Source of the DNA: an uncultured bacterium
Lineage (GTDB): Bacteria; Actinomycetota; Coriobacteriia; Coriobacteriales; Atopobiaceae
DNA length: 54,524 bases
Direction of reading: 5' to 3'
NCBI GenBank assembly: GCA_905215465.1
Contig: CAJMPT010000010.1
Location: 1 to 54,524, forward strand
Shown: positions 6,179 to 14,257 of the stretch, piece by piece
Layout: the number at the start of each line of letters is the position of its first letter
Position numbering within the stretch: position 1 is the stretch's first letter
The notes under the pieces: generated by a model
Database searches by the model: none
Told to the model about the DNA's origin: nothing
What the model saw: only the letters and a program-made list of their open reading frames with translations
Program-made: the position numbers and the translations under genes

Positions 6179-8737
6179 CTAGATGGCGACGATGTTCACC
6201 AGGCGGCCCTTGACCACGATGACCTTCTTGACGGTCTTGCCCTCGAGCTGATCGGCGACGGCGGCCTTTGCGGCCTCGGCCATCTCGTCGTCGGAGGCGT
6301 CGGCGGCAACCGTGATGCGGCCGCGGACCTTGCCCTTGATCTGGACGGCGATCTCGACCTCGTCGCTCTTGGCGAGCTCGGCGTCAAACGCGGGCCAGGG
6401 CTCGTTGTAGACGGAGCCGGTGAGATGCAGCGCCTCGTGGTAGAGCTCCTCGGCCCAGTGCGGGCAGATGGGGGCGAGCATGGCCACGATGTCGTTGGCC
6501 ACACGGAAGTCCAAGTGGGCGTCGCGCACCGAGGCCTCGTCGTTGAGGTACTTGCTGGCGGCGTTCACGATCTCCATGATGGCGGAGATGGCAGTATTGA
6601 ACTGGCCACGGTCGAAGTCGGCGGTGCACTTGAGGCCCATGCCGTTGAGCGTGCGGAAGAGCTCTGCCGCGGTGCCCTTCAGGGCCTTGTGGTCGACCTT
6701 CCCGGCCTCGGCGGTCTGGGAGAGCTGCCAGACGATGTTCCAGGCGCGCTTGATGAAGCGGTTGGCGCCGGCGACGGCCTTGGGATCCCAGTCAAAGTCC
6801 TTCTCGGGAGGGGCGATGAAGAGGATGGCGAGGCGCATGGTGTCCGCGCCGTAGGGCTCGATGACGCTGGAGGGCGGCACGACGTTGCCCTTGGACTTGG
6901 ACATGACGTCGCCGTTCTCGTCCTTGACCATGCCCTGGCAGAGCAGGTTGGTGAAGGGCTCGTCCTCGTCGATCATGCCGAGGTCGCGCAGGACCTTGGT
7001 CCAGAAGCGGCTGTAGAGCAGGTGCAGGATGGCATGCTCAATGCCACCGATGTAGTTGTCCACCGGCATCCAGCGGTCAACGGCTTGCTTGGAGAAGGGC
7101 GCCTCGTCGTTGTGGGGATCGCAGTAGCGCAGGTAGTACCAGCTGGAGCACGTGAAGGTGTCCATGGTGTCGGTGATGCGCTTGGCCGGCTTGCCGCACT
7201 TGGGGCAGGTGGTCTCGTAGAAGGGCGCATACTCGGCGAGGGTCTCGCCGGCACCGAGGTCCAGGTTGTCGGGAAGCGTCACGGGCAGCTGGTCATAGGG
7301 CACCGGTACGTCGCCGCAGCAGTCGCAGTGAATCATCGGGATGGGATTGCCCCAGTAGCGCTGGCGGGAGATCAGCCAGTCGCGCAGGCGGAACTGGACC
7401 TTCTCGCGACCAAGGCCGCGCTCGCCGAGCCACTTGATGATGGCCTCGACGGCCTCGGAGTGCTTGCCGCCCTTGAGGCCGGTGAACTCGCCGGACTGCA
7501 CGAGGTAGCCCTCGGCCTCCATGGCACGGTCCCAGTCCACGGACGTGACCTTGAGCTCCTTCTCGTCCTTGAGCTGCTCGTAGAGGGGGTCGTCCTTCTC
7601 GCAGATGATCGGGGCAATCTCAAGGCCGTACTTCTTGGCGAAGTCGAAGTCGCGCTGGTCGCCGCAGGGGACGCCCATGACGGCGCCAGTGCCGTAGTCC
7701 ATGAGGACGTAGTCAGCGACCCAGATGGGGGCCGGGCGGCCGTTGATGGGGTTGATGACGTAGCGGCCGGTGAAGACGCCGTGCTTCTCGCGGTCGGAGC
7801 CCTGGCGTTCGACGGAGGAGACCTTCTCGGCAGCGGCCTTGAGCTCGTTGAAGGCCTGCTCGTGCTCGGTGCCGGCTACCAGCTCTGCGGCAAGCGGGCT
7901 CTCGGGCGGCAGCAGGAAGAAGCTCACGCCAAAGAGGGTGTCAGCGCGGGTGGTAAAGACGGTGATCTTGCGGTCGGTGGGCGTGACCCCGTCCTCGGCG
8001 GCAAGGGTGAAGTCGATCTCGGCGCCCTCGGAGCGGCCGATCCAGTTGCGCTGCTGGGCCTTGACGTTCTCGGGCCAGCCGGTCAGCTTGTCGAGGTCGT
8101 CAAGCAGCTCCTGGGCGTAGTCGGTGATCTTGAGGTACCACTGGGAGAGCTCGCGCTTCTCGGGCACCGAGCCGCAGCGCCAGCAGCGGCCCTCGACGAC
8201 CTGCTCGTTGGCAAGGACCGTGTTGCAGGACGGGCACCAGTTGACCGGGGACGTGCTGCGGTAGGCCAGGCCCTTCTCCCACATCTTGAGGAACATCCAC
8301 TGGCCCCACTTGTAATACTCGGGGTCGCAGGTGTTGAAGGTGCGGTCGTAGTCATACGAGAAGCCCATGCGCTTCATGGTCTTGACGGCCTGGGCGATGT
8401 TCTTGTGCGTCCAGACGCTCGCCTGGGTGTTGTGCTTGATGGCGGCGTTCTCGGCGGGAAGGCCGAAGGCGTCAAAGCCCATGGGGTGCAGGACGTCGTA
8501 GCCGCGCATGCGGGCCTGGCGCGCCATGGTGTCGCCGATGGTGTAGTTGCGCGCGTGGCCCATGTGGAGGTCGCCCGACGGATACGGGAACATCTCCAGC
8601 ACGTACTTCTTGGGCTTGGAGAGGTCCTCGTCGGTCTTGTAGAGCTCCTCGTCGGCCCAGGTCTTCTGCCATTTGGTCTCGATTGCCTCGGCATCGTAGG
8701 CCGGGATCTCGAACGCGCTCTTATCGGTGTCGCACAT
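6179..8737 (-). CDS. leuS: Leucyl-tRNA synthetase
   Basis: Class Ia synthetase attaching leucine to tRNA-Leu in the cytoplasm; 852 residues, full length. Seen: the HIGH-type motif as HMGHARNY (about residue 58), a zinc-type knob with CPSC and CWRC, the CP1 editing domain with TTRADTLFG, the KMSKS loop as MSKSKGNVV, and the C-terminal anticodon-binding region (RFIKRAWNIVWQ). The tail VQIKGKVRGRITV is the usual C-terminal domain. The start at 8737 follows AAAGGAGCGCATAC. It stands alone between two repeat-bearing gaps. Convergent with the peptidase on the left. Confidence 0.98.
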   Translation of the reverse strand: MCDTDKSAFEIPAYDAEAIETKWQKTWADEELYKTDEDLSKPKKYVLEMFPYPSGDLHMGHARNYTIGDTMARQARMRGYDVLHPMGFDAFGLPAENAAIKHNTQASVWTHKNIAQAVKTMKRMGFSYDYDRTFNTCDPEYYKWGQWMFLKMWEKGLAYRSTSPVNWCPSCNTVLANEQVVEGRCWRCGSVPEKRELSQWYLKITDYAQELLDDLDKLTGWPENVKAQQRNWIGRSEGAEIDFTLAAEDGVTPTDRKITVFTTRADTLFGVSFFLLPPESPLAAELVAGTEHEQAFNELKAAAEKVSSVERQGSDREKHGVFTGRYVINPINGRPAPIWVADYVLMDYGTGAVMGVPCGDQRDFDFAKKYGLEIAPIICEKDDPLYEQLKDEKELKVTSVDWDRAMEAEGYLVQSGEFTGLKGGKHSEAVEAIIKWLGERGLGREKVQFRLRDWLISRQRYWGNPIPMIHCDCCGDVPVPYDQLPVTLPDNLDLGAGETLAEYAPFYETTCPKCGKPAKRITDTMDTFTCSSWYYLRYCDPHNDEAPFSKQAVDRWMPVDNYIGGIEHAILHLLYSRFWTKVLRDLGMIDEDEPFTNLLCQGMVKDENGDVMSKSKGNVVPPSSVIEPYGADTMRLAILFIAPPEKDFDWDPKAVAGANRFIKRAWNIVWQLSQTAEAGKVDHKALKGTAAELFRTLNGMGLKCTADFDRGQFNTAISAIMEIVNAASKYLNDEASVRDAHLDFRVANDIVAMLAPICPHWAEELYHEALHLTGSVYNEPWPAFDAELAKSDEVEIAVQIKGKVRGRITVAADASDDEMAEAAKAAVADQLEGKTVKKVIVVKGRLVNIVAI

Positions 8738-8798
8738 GTATGCGCTCCTTTTGGCTGCAAAACGGGTAACTTCCCGAGTTTACCAGTAATCAGGCGAG

Positions 8799-8828
8799 AA
8801 GGGCCCCCGACATGAGCCGGGGGCCCTT
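8799..8828 (-). terminator. Intrinsic-terminator-like hairpin after the GH3 gene
   Basis: AAGGGCCCCCG and CGGGGGCCCTT form a perfect 11-bp stem around an 8-nt loop in the gap between the GH3 stop (8863) and the leuS start. The U-tract is weak (CTTCTC), so termination efficiency is uncertain. Confidence 0.6.
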
Positions 8829-8862
8829 GGAAGAGCGGGCTGAGGTCCCTGGTGGCCGGGGG

Positions 8863-11800
8863 CTACGCCTCGACCCCCTCGTTCTTCTTGCCAGTCTTGT
8901 CCTGCGCCTCGTCAGAGACCTTTGCCTTGGCCCTGCGCATGTTGCGGACGATTGCCCATGCGCCTGCGACCGCAGCGACGCCTGCCACCACATCGACGCC
9001 TGTCAGGGCCTTCTGCCAGGTTGCCATTGCGGGGACAACCTCCGCAGTGGAGGAGATGCCGTTCATGGCAAGACTGCGGGAAACGGCATAGAGGATGTGG
9101 CGGGAGGCTTCGCGCAGCTGGCACATGACAGTGGGGTTGGAGGCGTAGCCATCGATCTGCCAGTTGTCGGTGCCGGAGTTGAGCCACAGGTCGGTGCCCG
9201 CCCCAAGTCCCGCTCGGATGGCCAGCAGCGGGAAGGCCTGCGGATAGGAGGCCTGGTCGGTGATGACCACGCCGTCAAAGCCCCACTCGCCGCGCACCAC
9301 GTTGGTGACAAGGCCCCTGTGGTCGCCGGACCAGACCAGGCCCACGCGGTTCATGCTGAGCATGATGCCCAGGGTGCCCTCGTCGCCGCCCGAGACGCTG
9401 GGCTCAAAGGCGGCCAGGTACACCTCGCGGATTGCCTGCTCGTTGGAGAGCGTGGCCACCTTGGTGCGCATGGTCTCCTGGTCGTTGAGGGCAAAGTGCT
9501 TCACGAAGGTGATGACGCCCTTGGACCGCGCGCCGCGGACCGTGGCCGCGCCAAAGCGGCCGCTCAGGAAGCCGTCCTCGGAGTAGTACTCAAAGTTGCG
9601 GCCCGAGAAGGGCGTGCGGTGGATGTTCATCGAGGGGGCGTACCAGCCGGCGAAGTTGAGCTCGCCCTGGGCCAGGCAGTCCTCGCCGATCTGCTCGCCC
9701 ATGGCCTGGGCGCGGGCGGTGTTCCAGGTGGAGGAGATGACGACCTCGGAGCACCAGGAGTAGGTCTTCTCGGAGACGGTGACGCCCGTGGTGCCAGCGT
9801 TGCCCACGTAGGCAGGGCCGTCGACGCAGACCGTCGGGGGCGCACCGACCGAGCTCACGGCCTGGGTCTGGTAGCCACCCACGCGGACGAGGCTGTACAT
9901 CTCCTCGGCGCTCAGCTGGTCGAGAAGGTCGTCCCAGGCGGCGTCAGCGGCGGGGGTTTCGCGCATCATGGCCAGGGTCAGTCCGTTCTGGGCGCCCGTC
10001 GTGGGCATGGAGGCGTTGGGGTCGTCCGTACCCTCCTGGACGGCCAGGGCGGCGAGGATCTCGGAGGTCGCCTTGAAGTCGTAGGTCGTGGGGTAGGTGC
10101 CGGCCCAGTCGCTGCGGGTGAGGTAGACGAAGGAGGGGTCGTAGCTGCGGACGTCCACGTCCTCGAACTGGTTGGTGACCGGGACGCCGGTGTAGGGCGA
10201 CGTCTCGTACGCGTCGCTGCCGGCAAGCGTGAGCTTCATGACCTTGGCGGCGTCGCCGGCGGCGTCGATGCCAGAGACGCCCTTGGCGGCAAGGACGTTG
10301 TTGAGGGCGTCGTGGGCATCGGCGCCGATAGACAGGTAGTAGTCGCCGGCCTCGAGGACGTAGGAGCCACGGCCTCTGGCGTCATAGCTCTTGAGGTCGG
10401 CAAGGCTCACCTTGACCTCGACGGTCTGGGACTCGGAAGGTGCAAGCTCGTCGGTCTTAGCAAAGCCCACAAGCTGGATCGCGGACTTCTCCACGCCGTT
10501 CTCGCGGTCGTAGTCGGTGTAGGGGCTCTGCCCATACACCTCGACGACGTCACGGCCTGCGACGGTGCCGGTGTTTCTGACCTCGACGGTCAGCGTGGCC
10601 ACGCCGTCCTTCTCGACGCCGTCGAGCAGCTGCTGCTCGAACGTGGTGTAGGAGAGGCCGAAGCCAAACGGGAACTGCACGGCGTCGGAGTAGTTCCAGG
10701 AGCCGACGCCCTCGGGGGCGGCCGCGGCATTGCCCTGGCCCAAGACGCAGTCCTCGTATCGGGTCTCGTAGTACTTGTAGCCGACGTAGATTCCCTCCTG
10801 GTAGACCACGAAGGGAGCATTGTCGGAGCCGGACATGGCGTTCATGCCGAAGTTCTGGAGCGCGGGGGCAGAGAGCGAGTCGTACGCGTAGGTATCGACG
10901 GTCCTGCCGGAGGGGCTCACGGCGCCGGAGAGGATGTCTCCCACGGCATAAAGGCCGTCCTGGCCGGGGTTGCCGATCCACAGGCAGGCGTCCACGCCGT
11001 AGGTGGCATCGTCGAGGAAGGCGAGCTCCATGGCGTTGCCGGAGTTAACCAGCACGATAACCTTGTTAAAGCGCTCGGACACGTAGGCCAGCAGCGCCTC
11101 CTCGGTGGCGGTGAGCTCGAGGTAGTGGCGGCCGAGGTCGGCGTCGGAGTCGAGGCGGTCGGAATGGAAGTCGCCGGCGTAGCCCTTGATGTCCATGTCC
11201 TCGAGGTAGGACTCGTCGTAGGCGCGCGGCACGTCGGAGCTCTCGGAGCCGGAGCGGGCAAAGGTCACGATGGCGGCATCGGAGTACTCCGCCAGGCTCT
11301 GCTGCTCGGCATCGCCGAAGAGCTCGGGCGAGGCCTCGTGGATGACGTAGCGGCCGGTGCCCGCGATGTCGGCGACGTCCATGCGGATGGAGCTGGCGGC
11401 GCCCTCGGTGTAGAAGCTCCACATGGTGGGGTTGATCTGGAACCCGGCGGACTCGAGCGCCTCCTTGAGCGTGGGGGCCGTCGAGGTGTCCACGGTGCCG
11501 GAGCCACCGCCGCCATAGAGGATGGAGGCCGAGCTCACGCCGAACAGCGTCACCTTACCCACAGGCAGCGGCAGCGCGCCGTCGTTCTTGAGAAGGACGA
11601 AGCCCTCCTGGGCCGTCTCCCGGGCAGTCTGGGCATCTGCCGCCAGGCGCTCGTCAGAGCTGCCGTAGGACGACTTGAAGTACTGGTTGCCCCCGGTGCC
11701 ATCGCCCGTCTCCTTGACCTCGTAGGCCTTCTGGCCGAGATAGGTGGAGATAATGGGCGCGTATTTGTTGGCGTAGTAGTTGCCCACGCCGAGGGCGGCG

Positions 11801-11877
11801 GCGCCAACGCCGATGCCGCCGAGCCCAAGCGCCGAGCGCCTGGTGATCGAGCCGGAGCTCTTCTTCTGGTCTGCCAT
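8863..11877 (-). CDS. Glycoside hydrolase family 3, domain-permuted, membrane-anchored (beta-glucosidase-like)
   Basis: 1004 residues. GH3 enzymes remove terminal beta-linked sugars. The usual order is inverted: the GH3 C-terminal alpha/beta sandwich comes first (VLLKNDGALPLPVGKVTLFG about 80; QFPFGFGLSYTTF about 425), then a fibronectin-III-like domain (about 440-540), then the (beta/alpha)8 catalytic domain (from about 680, with NIHRTPFSGRNFEYYSED). The nucleophile is Asp874 in GVVITDQAS. The N-terminus has a twin-arginine-like stretch (SITRRSALGLGGIGVGAAA) that may export or anchor it, and a second hydrophobic helix lies near the C-terminus (VDVVAGVAAVAGAWAIV) followed by a basic tail. Start 11877 has GGAGGAAAGAA before ATG. 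Divergent from the LytTR two-component pair, which likely controls it (inference). Exact substrate unknown. Confidence 0.93.
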   Translation of the reverse strand: MADQKKSSGSITRRSALGLGGIGVGAAALGVGNYYANKYAPIISTYLGQKAYEVKETGDGTGGNQYFKSSYGSSDERLAADAQTARETAQEGFVLLKNDGALPLPVGKVTLFGVSSASILYGGGGSGTVDTSTAPTLKEALESAGFQINPTMWSFYTEGAASSIRMDVADIAGTGRYVIHEASPELFGDAEQQSLAEYSDAAIVTFARSGSESSDVPRAYDESYLEDMDIKGYAGDFHSDRLDSDADLGRHYLELTATEEALLAYVSERFNKVIVLVNSGNAMELAFLDDATYGVDACLWIGNPGQDGLYAVGDILSGAVSPSGRTVDTYAYDSLSAPALQNFGMNAMSGSDNAPFVVYQEGIYVGYKYYETRYEDCVLGQGNAAAAPEGVGSWNYSDAVQFPFGFGLSYTTFEQQLLDGVEKDGVATLTVEVRNTGTVAGRDVVEVYGQSPYTDYDRENGVEKSAIQLVGFAKTDELAPSESQTVEVKVSLADLKSYDARGRGSYVLEAGDYYLSIGADAHDALNNVLAAKGVSGIDAAGDAAKVMKLTLAGSDAYETSPYTGVPVTNQFEDVDVRSYDPSFVYLTRSDWAGTYPTTYDFKATSEILAALAVQEGTDDPNASMPTTGAQNGLTLAMMRETPAADAAWDDLLDQLSAEEMYSLVRVGGYQTQAVSSVGAPPTVCVDGPAYVGNAGTTGVTVSEKTYSWCSEVVISSTWNTARAQAMGEQIGEDCLAQGELNFAGWYAPSMNIHRTPFSGRNFEYYSEDGFLSGRFGAATVRGARSKGVITFVKHFALNDQETMRTKVATLSNEQAIREVYLAAFEPSVSGGDEGTLGIMLSMNRVGLVWSGDHRGLVTNVVRGEWGFDGVVITDQASYPQAFPLLAIRAGLGAGTDLWLNSGTDNWQIDGYASNPTVMCQLREASRHILYAVSRSLAMNGISSTAEVVPAMATWQKALTGVDVVAGVAAVAGAWAIVRNMRRAKAKVSDEAQDKTGKKNEGVEA

Positions 11878-11975
11878 TTCTTTCCTCCCTGTTTGCACAA
11901 AGCCGTGCGGGGGCAATGGCCCCGCTGCCTTCAACGGGCATTCTGACCTGCGGCCCAGCCGCGCGAATCCCAGCG

Positions 11976-12006
11976 GGCAGGATTGAGCGCCCTTCTGGCA
12001 GGATTG
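11976..12006 (+). promoter_or_regulatory. Perfect 10-bp direct repeats, 21-bp period: candidate LytTR operator
   Basis: GGCAGGATTG occurs at 11976-11985 and again at 11997-12006, identical over all ten bases and exactly two helical turns apart. LytTR regulators are known to bind direct repeats with about this spacing. The pair lies in the 277-bp gap between the GH3 gene and the LytTR regulator, suitable for controlling either or both. Apart from a TAAAAT at 12090-12095 that could be a -10 box for the regulator, the rest of the gap shows nothing I can name. Confidence 0.5.
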
Positions 12007-12154
12007 GCCCCGCCGAGCCCGTCCGGCCGCCCCGGCGCCGCCCAGCGGCGGCAGGAGGCGCTAGGCGGGAGTCCGACGCAAGGCAGCGCTAAAATGGAGC
12101 CTGGAAAGGGGCCGGGGCGAGAGAGCCGCGCCCGAGAGCCTGAAGGGAGCGCTC

Positions 12155-12859
12155 TTGAACATCGCCATCGTCGACGACTCCGACGCAGACGCGCAGAGCC
12201 TGACCGGCTACCTGGATGCCTTCGAGGCGGAGCGCGAGGCAGGCCTCGTCATCGAGCGCTTCTGCGACGCAAATTCGTTCCTGAAGAGCGATACCTCGCG
12301 CTTCTCGCTCGTCATCATGGACATCGACATGCCGGGGCTTTCCGGCATGGAGGCCGCACACCTGCTACGCAGCGTGAACTCGGCGATACAGATTATGTTC
12401 ATGACCACCATGCCGCAGTACGCCCTGGAGAGCTACGAGGTGGAGGCCGTCGACTACGTCCTCAAGCCCGTGGCCTACGCCGCCTTCGCACTCAAGCTCT
12501 CCAAGGCGCTCCTTCGCGTGAAGAGGGCCCGGCAAGACGTCATCGTCGTGAAGACGGCCGAGGGCGTGTTCAGCCTCTCCTCACGCGAGGTGACCTATGT
12601 GGAGTCCCAGGGCCACTACCTGTTATATCACGCGCTCGGTCGCGCCCTTCGCGCCCGCGACACCATGGCAGCAGCAGAGAAACGCCTGGAGCCACTCGGC
12701 TTTGCCCGCTGCAACAGCTACTACCTGGTCAACCTCAGGAGCGTGAACTCCATCACGGGGTTGGACGTAACCGTGGGCGGAGACGTGCTGCGCATGAGCA
12801 GGTCGAGAAGGAGGGCGTTCATGGACGCATTTGCGCGATTCTCGGGTAGTCCCTGGTGA
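12155..12859 (+). CDS. LytTR-family response regulator
   Basis: 234 residues. The receiver domain (1-120) has the acidic pair in MNIAIVDDSD, the phospho-acceptor Asp56 in VIMDIDMPG, and the Lys in VDYVLKP. The C-terminal LytTR DNA-binding domain (about 130-234) shows VTYVESQGHYLLYH and RCNSYYLVNLRSVNSI, the typical AgrA/LytR pattern. Start is TTG at 12155, supported by GAAGGGAG 8 nt upstream and by the frame starting exactly at the receiver core. The stop overlaps the start of the sensor gene by one base (TGATG), so the two are translationally coupled. The partner across the gap is the GH3 gene. Confidence 0.92.
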   Translation: MNIAIVDDSDADAQSLTGYLDAFEAEREAGLVIERFCDANSFLKSDTSRFSLVIMDIDMPGLSGMEAAHLLRSVNSAIQIMFMTTMPQYALESYEVEAVDYVLKPVAYAAFALKLSKALLRVKRARQDVIVVKTAEGVFSLSSREVTYVESQGHYLLYHALGRALRARDTMAAAEKRLEPLGFARCNSYYLVNLRSVNSITGLDVTVGGDVLRMSRSRRRAFMDAFARFSGSPW

Positions 12860-14178
12860 TGGGCGCGGAGACGGACATGATCGCCGCCCTTCTGGGTTCT
12901 GCGACCGGCCTGGAGATCTTCGAGGAGTTGAGATTTGTCTGGGAGTACCTTGCCGCCGCGGCGCTGCTGCTTGCCACCCAGGCGTCCGCACGGAGCAAGG
13001 GGCTTTACCGTGGAGCCGTCGTCCTTGTAGCGTTCTCGCTGTTGAGCCTAGGCTACTTCCCATACAAGGACGCCCTCACCGCATTGGAAGCCCCGCGCCT
13101 GGCGTTTGTCTGTTGGTACCTGGGCATCTCGTTTGCAATGACATTCTCGCTGCTCTGGGTCTTTGACATCTCGATGCCCGACCTGCTGTGGACGAGCGCG
13201 ACCGCCTATGTGGCGCAGCACGTTGTTTACGTCCTGATACACGAGTCCCTGGCCCTCTGGCTCTTGCCAGCACTGCCAAGCCACTTCCTGGCCTACGTCC
13301 TCTTGAGCGTCGGGTGCTGTGCCTTGGTATACGGTGCCATGTACCGCCTCCTTGCCAAGCCTTTGCGGCTGGGGGCGGGAAAGCTGCTCAGCGACGCTCC
13401 ACACGCAGTCCTGTCCCAGACCATGGTGCTCGCCATGCTCTTCTTGAGCACCTTTGGGTTCCAGCACCTCTTCCACATGCCTGAGAGCCGGGCCACGGCC
13501 GTCTGGATGGACCTGCTGGTCTGCGGGATGCTGCTGGGAATACAGTACACAAGCTACGTGGCCATCATAGCCAGCAGGAAGGCACAGCTGACCGAGAGCA
13601 TGCTCACGGACGCCTCCACCCACTGGGAGCTTTCCCAGGCTCTCCTGAGTCGTTTGGGAAGCTTCATGCACGACGTCTGGCACATCGTCCTTGGCGTGAA
13701 GGTGGCCAACGTGCCGGGGCTCAAGGGGTACCTTGACCGCGTTGAGAAGCAGCTCGGCGATTACCGGTCCACATTCTTCTCGAGCAACGACGTGCTCAAC
13801 TCCGCCCTCGCCGCCGCTCGTCTTCTCTGCGAGAGCAGGGGCATACCAATGACGGCCTCCGTTGACAAGCTTAAGGCCGACTCCATGCCGGCGGCAGACC
13901 TCTACGCACTTCTGGACTTACTCGCCAGGCTTGCCGTCGAGCAGGCGTCACAGCTGGACGATGCGTCCAGGAGGGCCGTGGACCTCGAGATCTCAGAGCG
14001 CGCCGGAATGCTGCTTGCCTCATGCAGCGTCGCATGCCGCAAGGGGGCGAAGGCCTGGGGCGACGAGCTTGGCCTCCGTAGGCTGACGCTTCTTGCCGAG
14101 AAGAGCGGCGGTACCGTCCAGGCCTTCTCCGAGGATGACGTGGCGTCCCTGCGGGCAGTCATTCCGCTTGCAAGGTAA
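12859..14178 (+). CDS. AgrC-like membrane sensor histidine kinase, degenerate ATP-binding boxes
   Basis: 439 residues. About six membrane helices occupy residues 28-235, followed by a cytoplasmic kinase region. His271 in SFMHDVWHIVL sits where the AgrC/GHKL family has its phosphorylated HDxxHH motif. The N box is poor: YALLDLLARLAVEQA (349-363) lacks both Asn residues expected in a LxNLLDNAIEA-type motif. The G box survives in part as GDELGLRRLTLLAEKSGG. Start at ATG 12859, or GTG at 12856. The gene is translationally coupled to the LytTR regulator. Whether it still binds ATP is doubtful; it may act as a phosphatase, a pseudokinase or an unusual kinase. Confidence 0.82.
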   Translation: MGAETDMIAALLGSATGLEIFEELRFVWEYLAAAALLLATQASARSKGLYRGAVVLVAFSLLSLGYFPYKDALTALEAPRLAFVCWYLGISFAMTFSLLWVFDISMPDLLWTSATAYVAQHVVYVLIHESLALWLLPALPSHFLAYVLLSVGCCALVYGAMYRLLAKPLRLGAGKLLSDAPHAVLSQTMVLAMLFLSTFGFQHLFHMPESRATAVWMDLLVCGMLLGIQYTSYVAIIASRKAQLTESMLTDASTHWELSQALLSRLGSFMHDVWHIVLGVKVANVPGLKGYLDRVEKQLGDYRSTFFSSNDVLNSALAAARLLCESRGIPMTASVDKLKADSMPAADLYALLDLLARLAVEQASQLDDASRRAVDLEISERAGMLLASCSVACRKGAKAWGDELGLRRLTLLAEKSGGTVQAFSEDDVASLRAVIPLAR

Positions 14179-14191
14179 CACGCCGCAGAAA

Positions 14192-14217
14192 GGGGCCCCA
14201 GCAAACGCCGAGGCCCC
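14192..14217. terminator. Bidirectional hairpin between convergent genes
   Basis: GGGGCC (14192-14197) and GGCCCC (14212-14217), with further GC pairs in the loop, lie between the kinase stop and the guaB stop. AAA precedes and GATTT follows, so it could terminate both convergent transcripts. Confidence 0.5.
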
Positions 14218-14257
14218 CGATTTGGCTAATTAGAGCTGTCTGGCGGCAAACTTCCAG

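Noticed and set aside
8799..8828. Third copy of the 59-nt hairpin family
   Set aside because: Shares CATGAGCCG and GGGCCC by eye, but the conserved flanks AGTTCCGCA and AGGACTGT are absent and the stem is placed differently.
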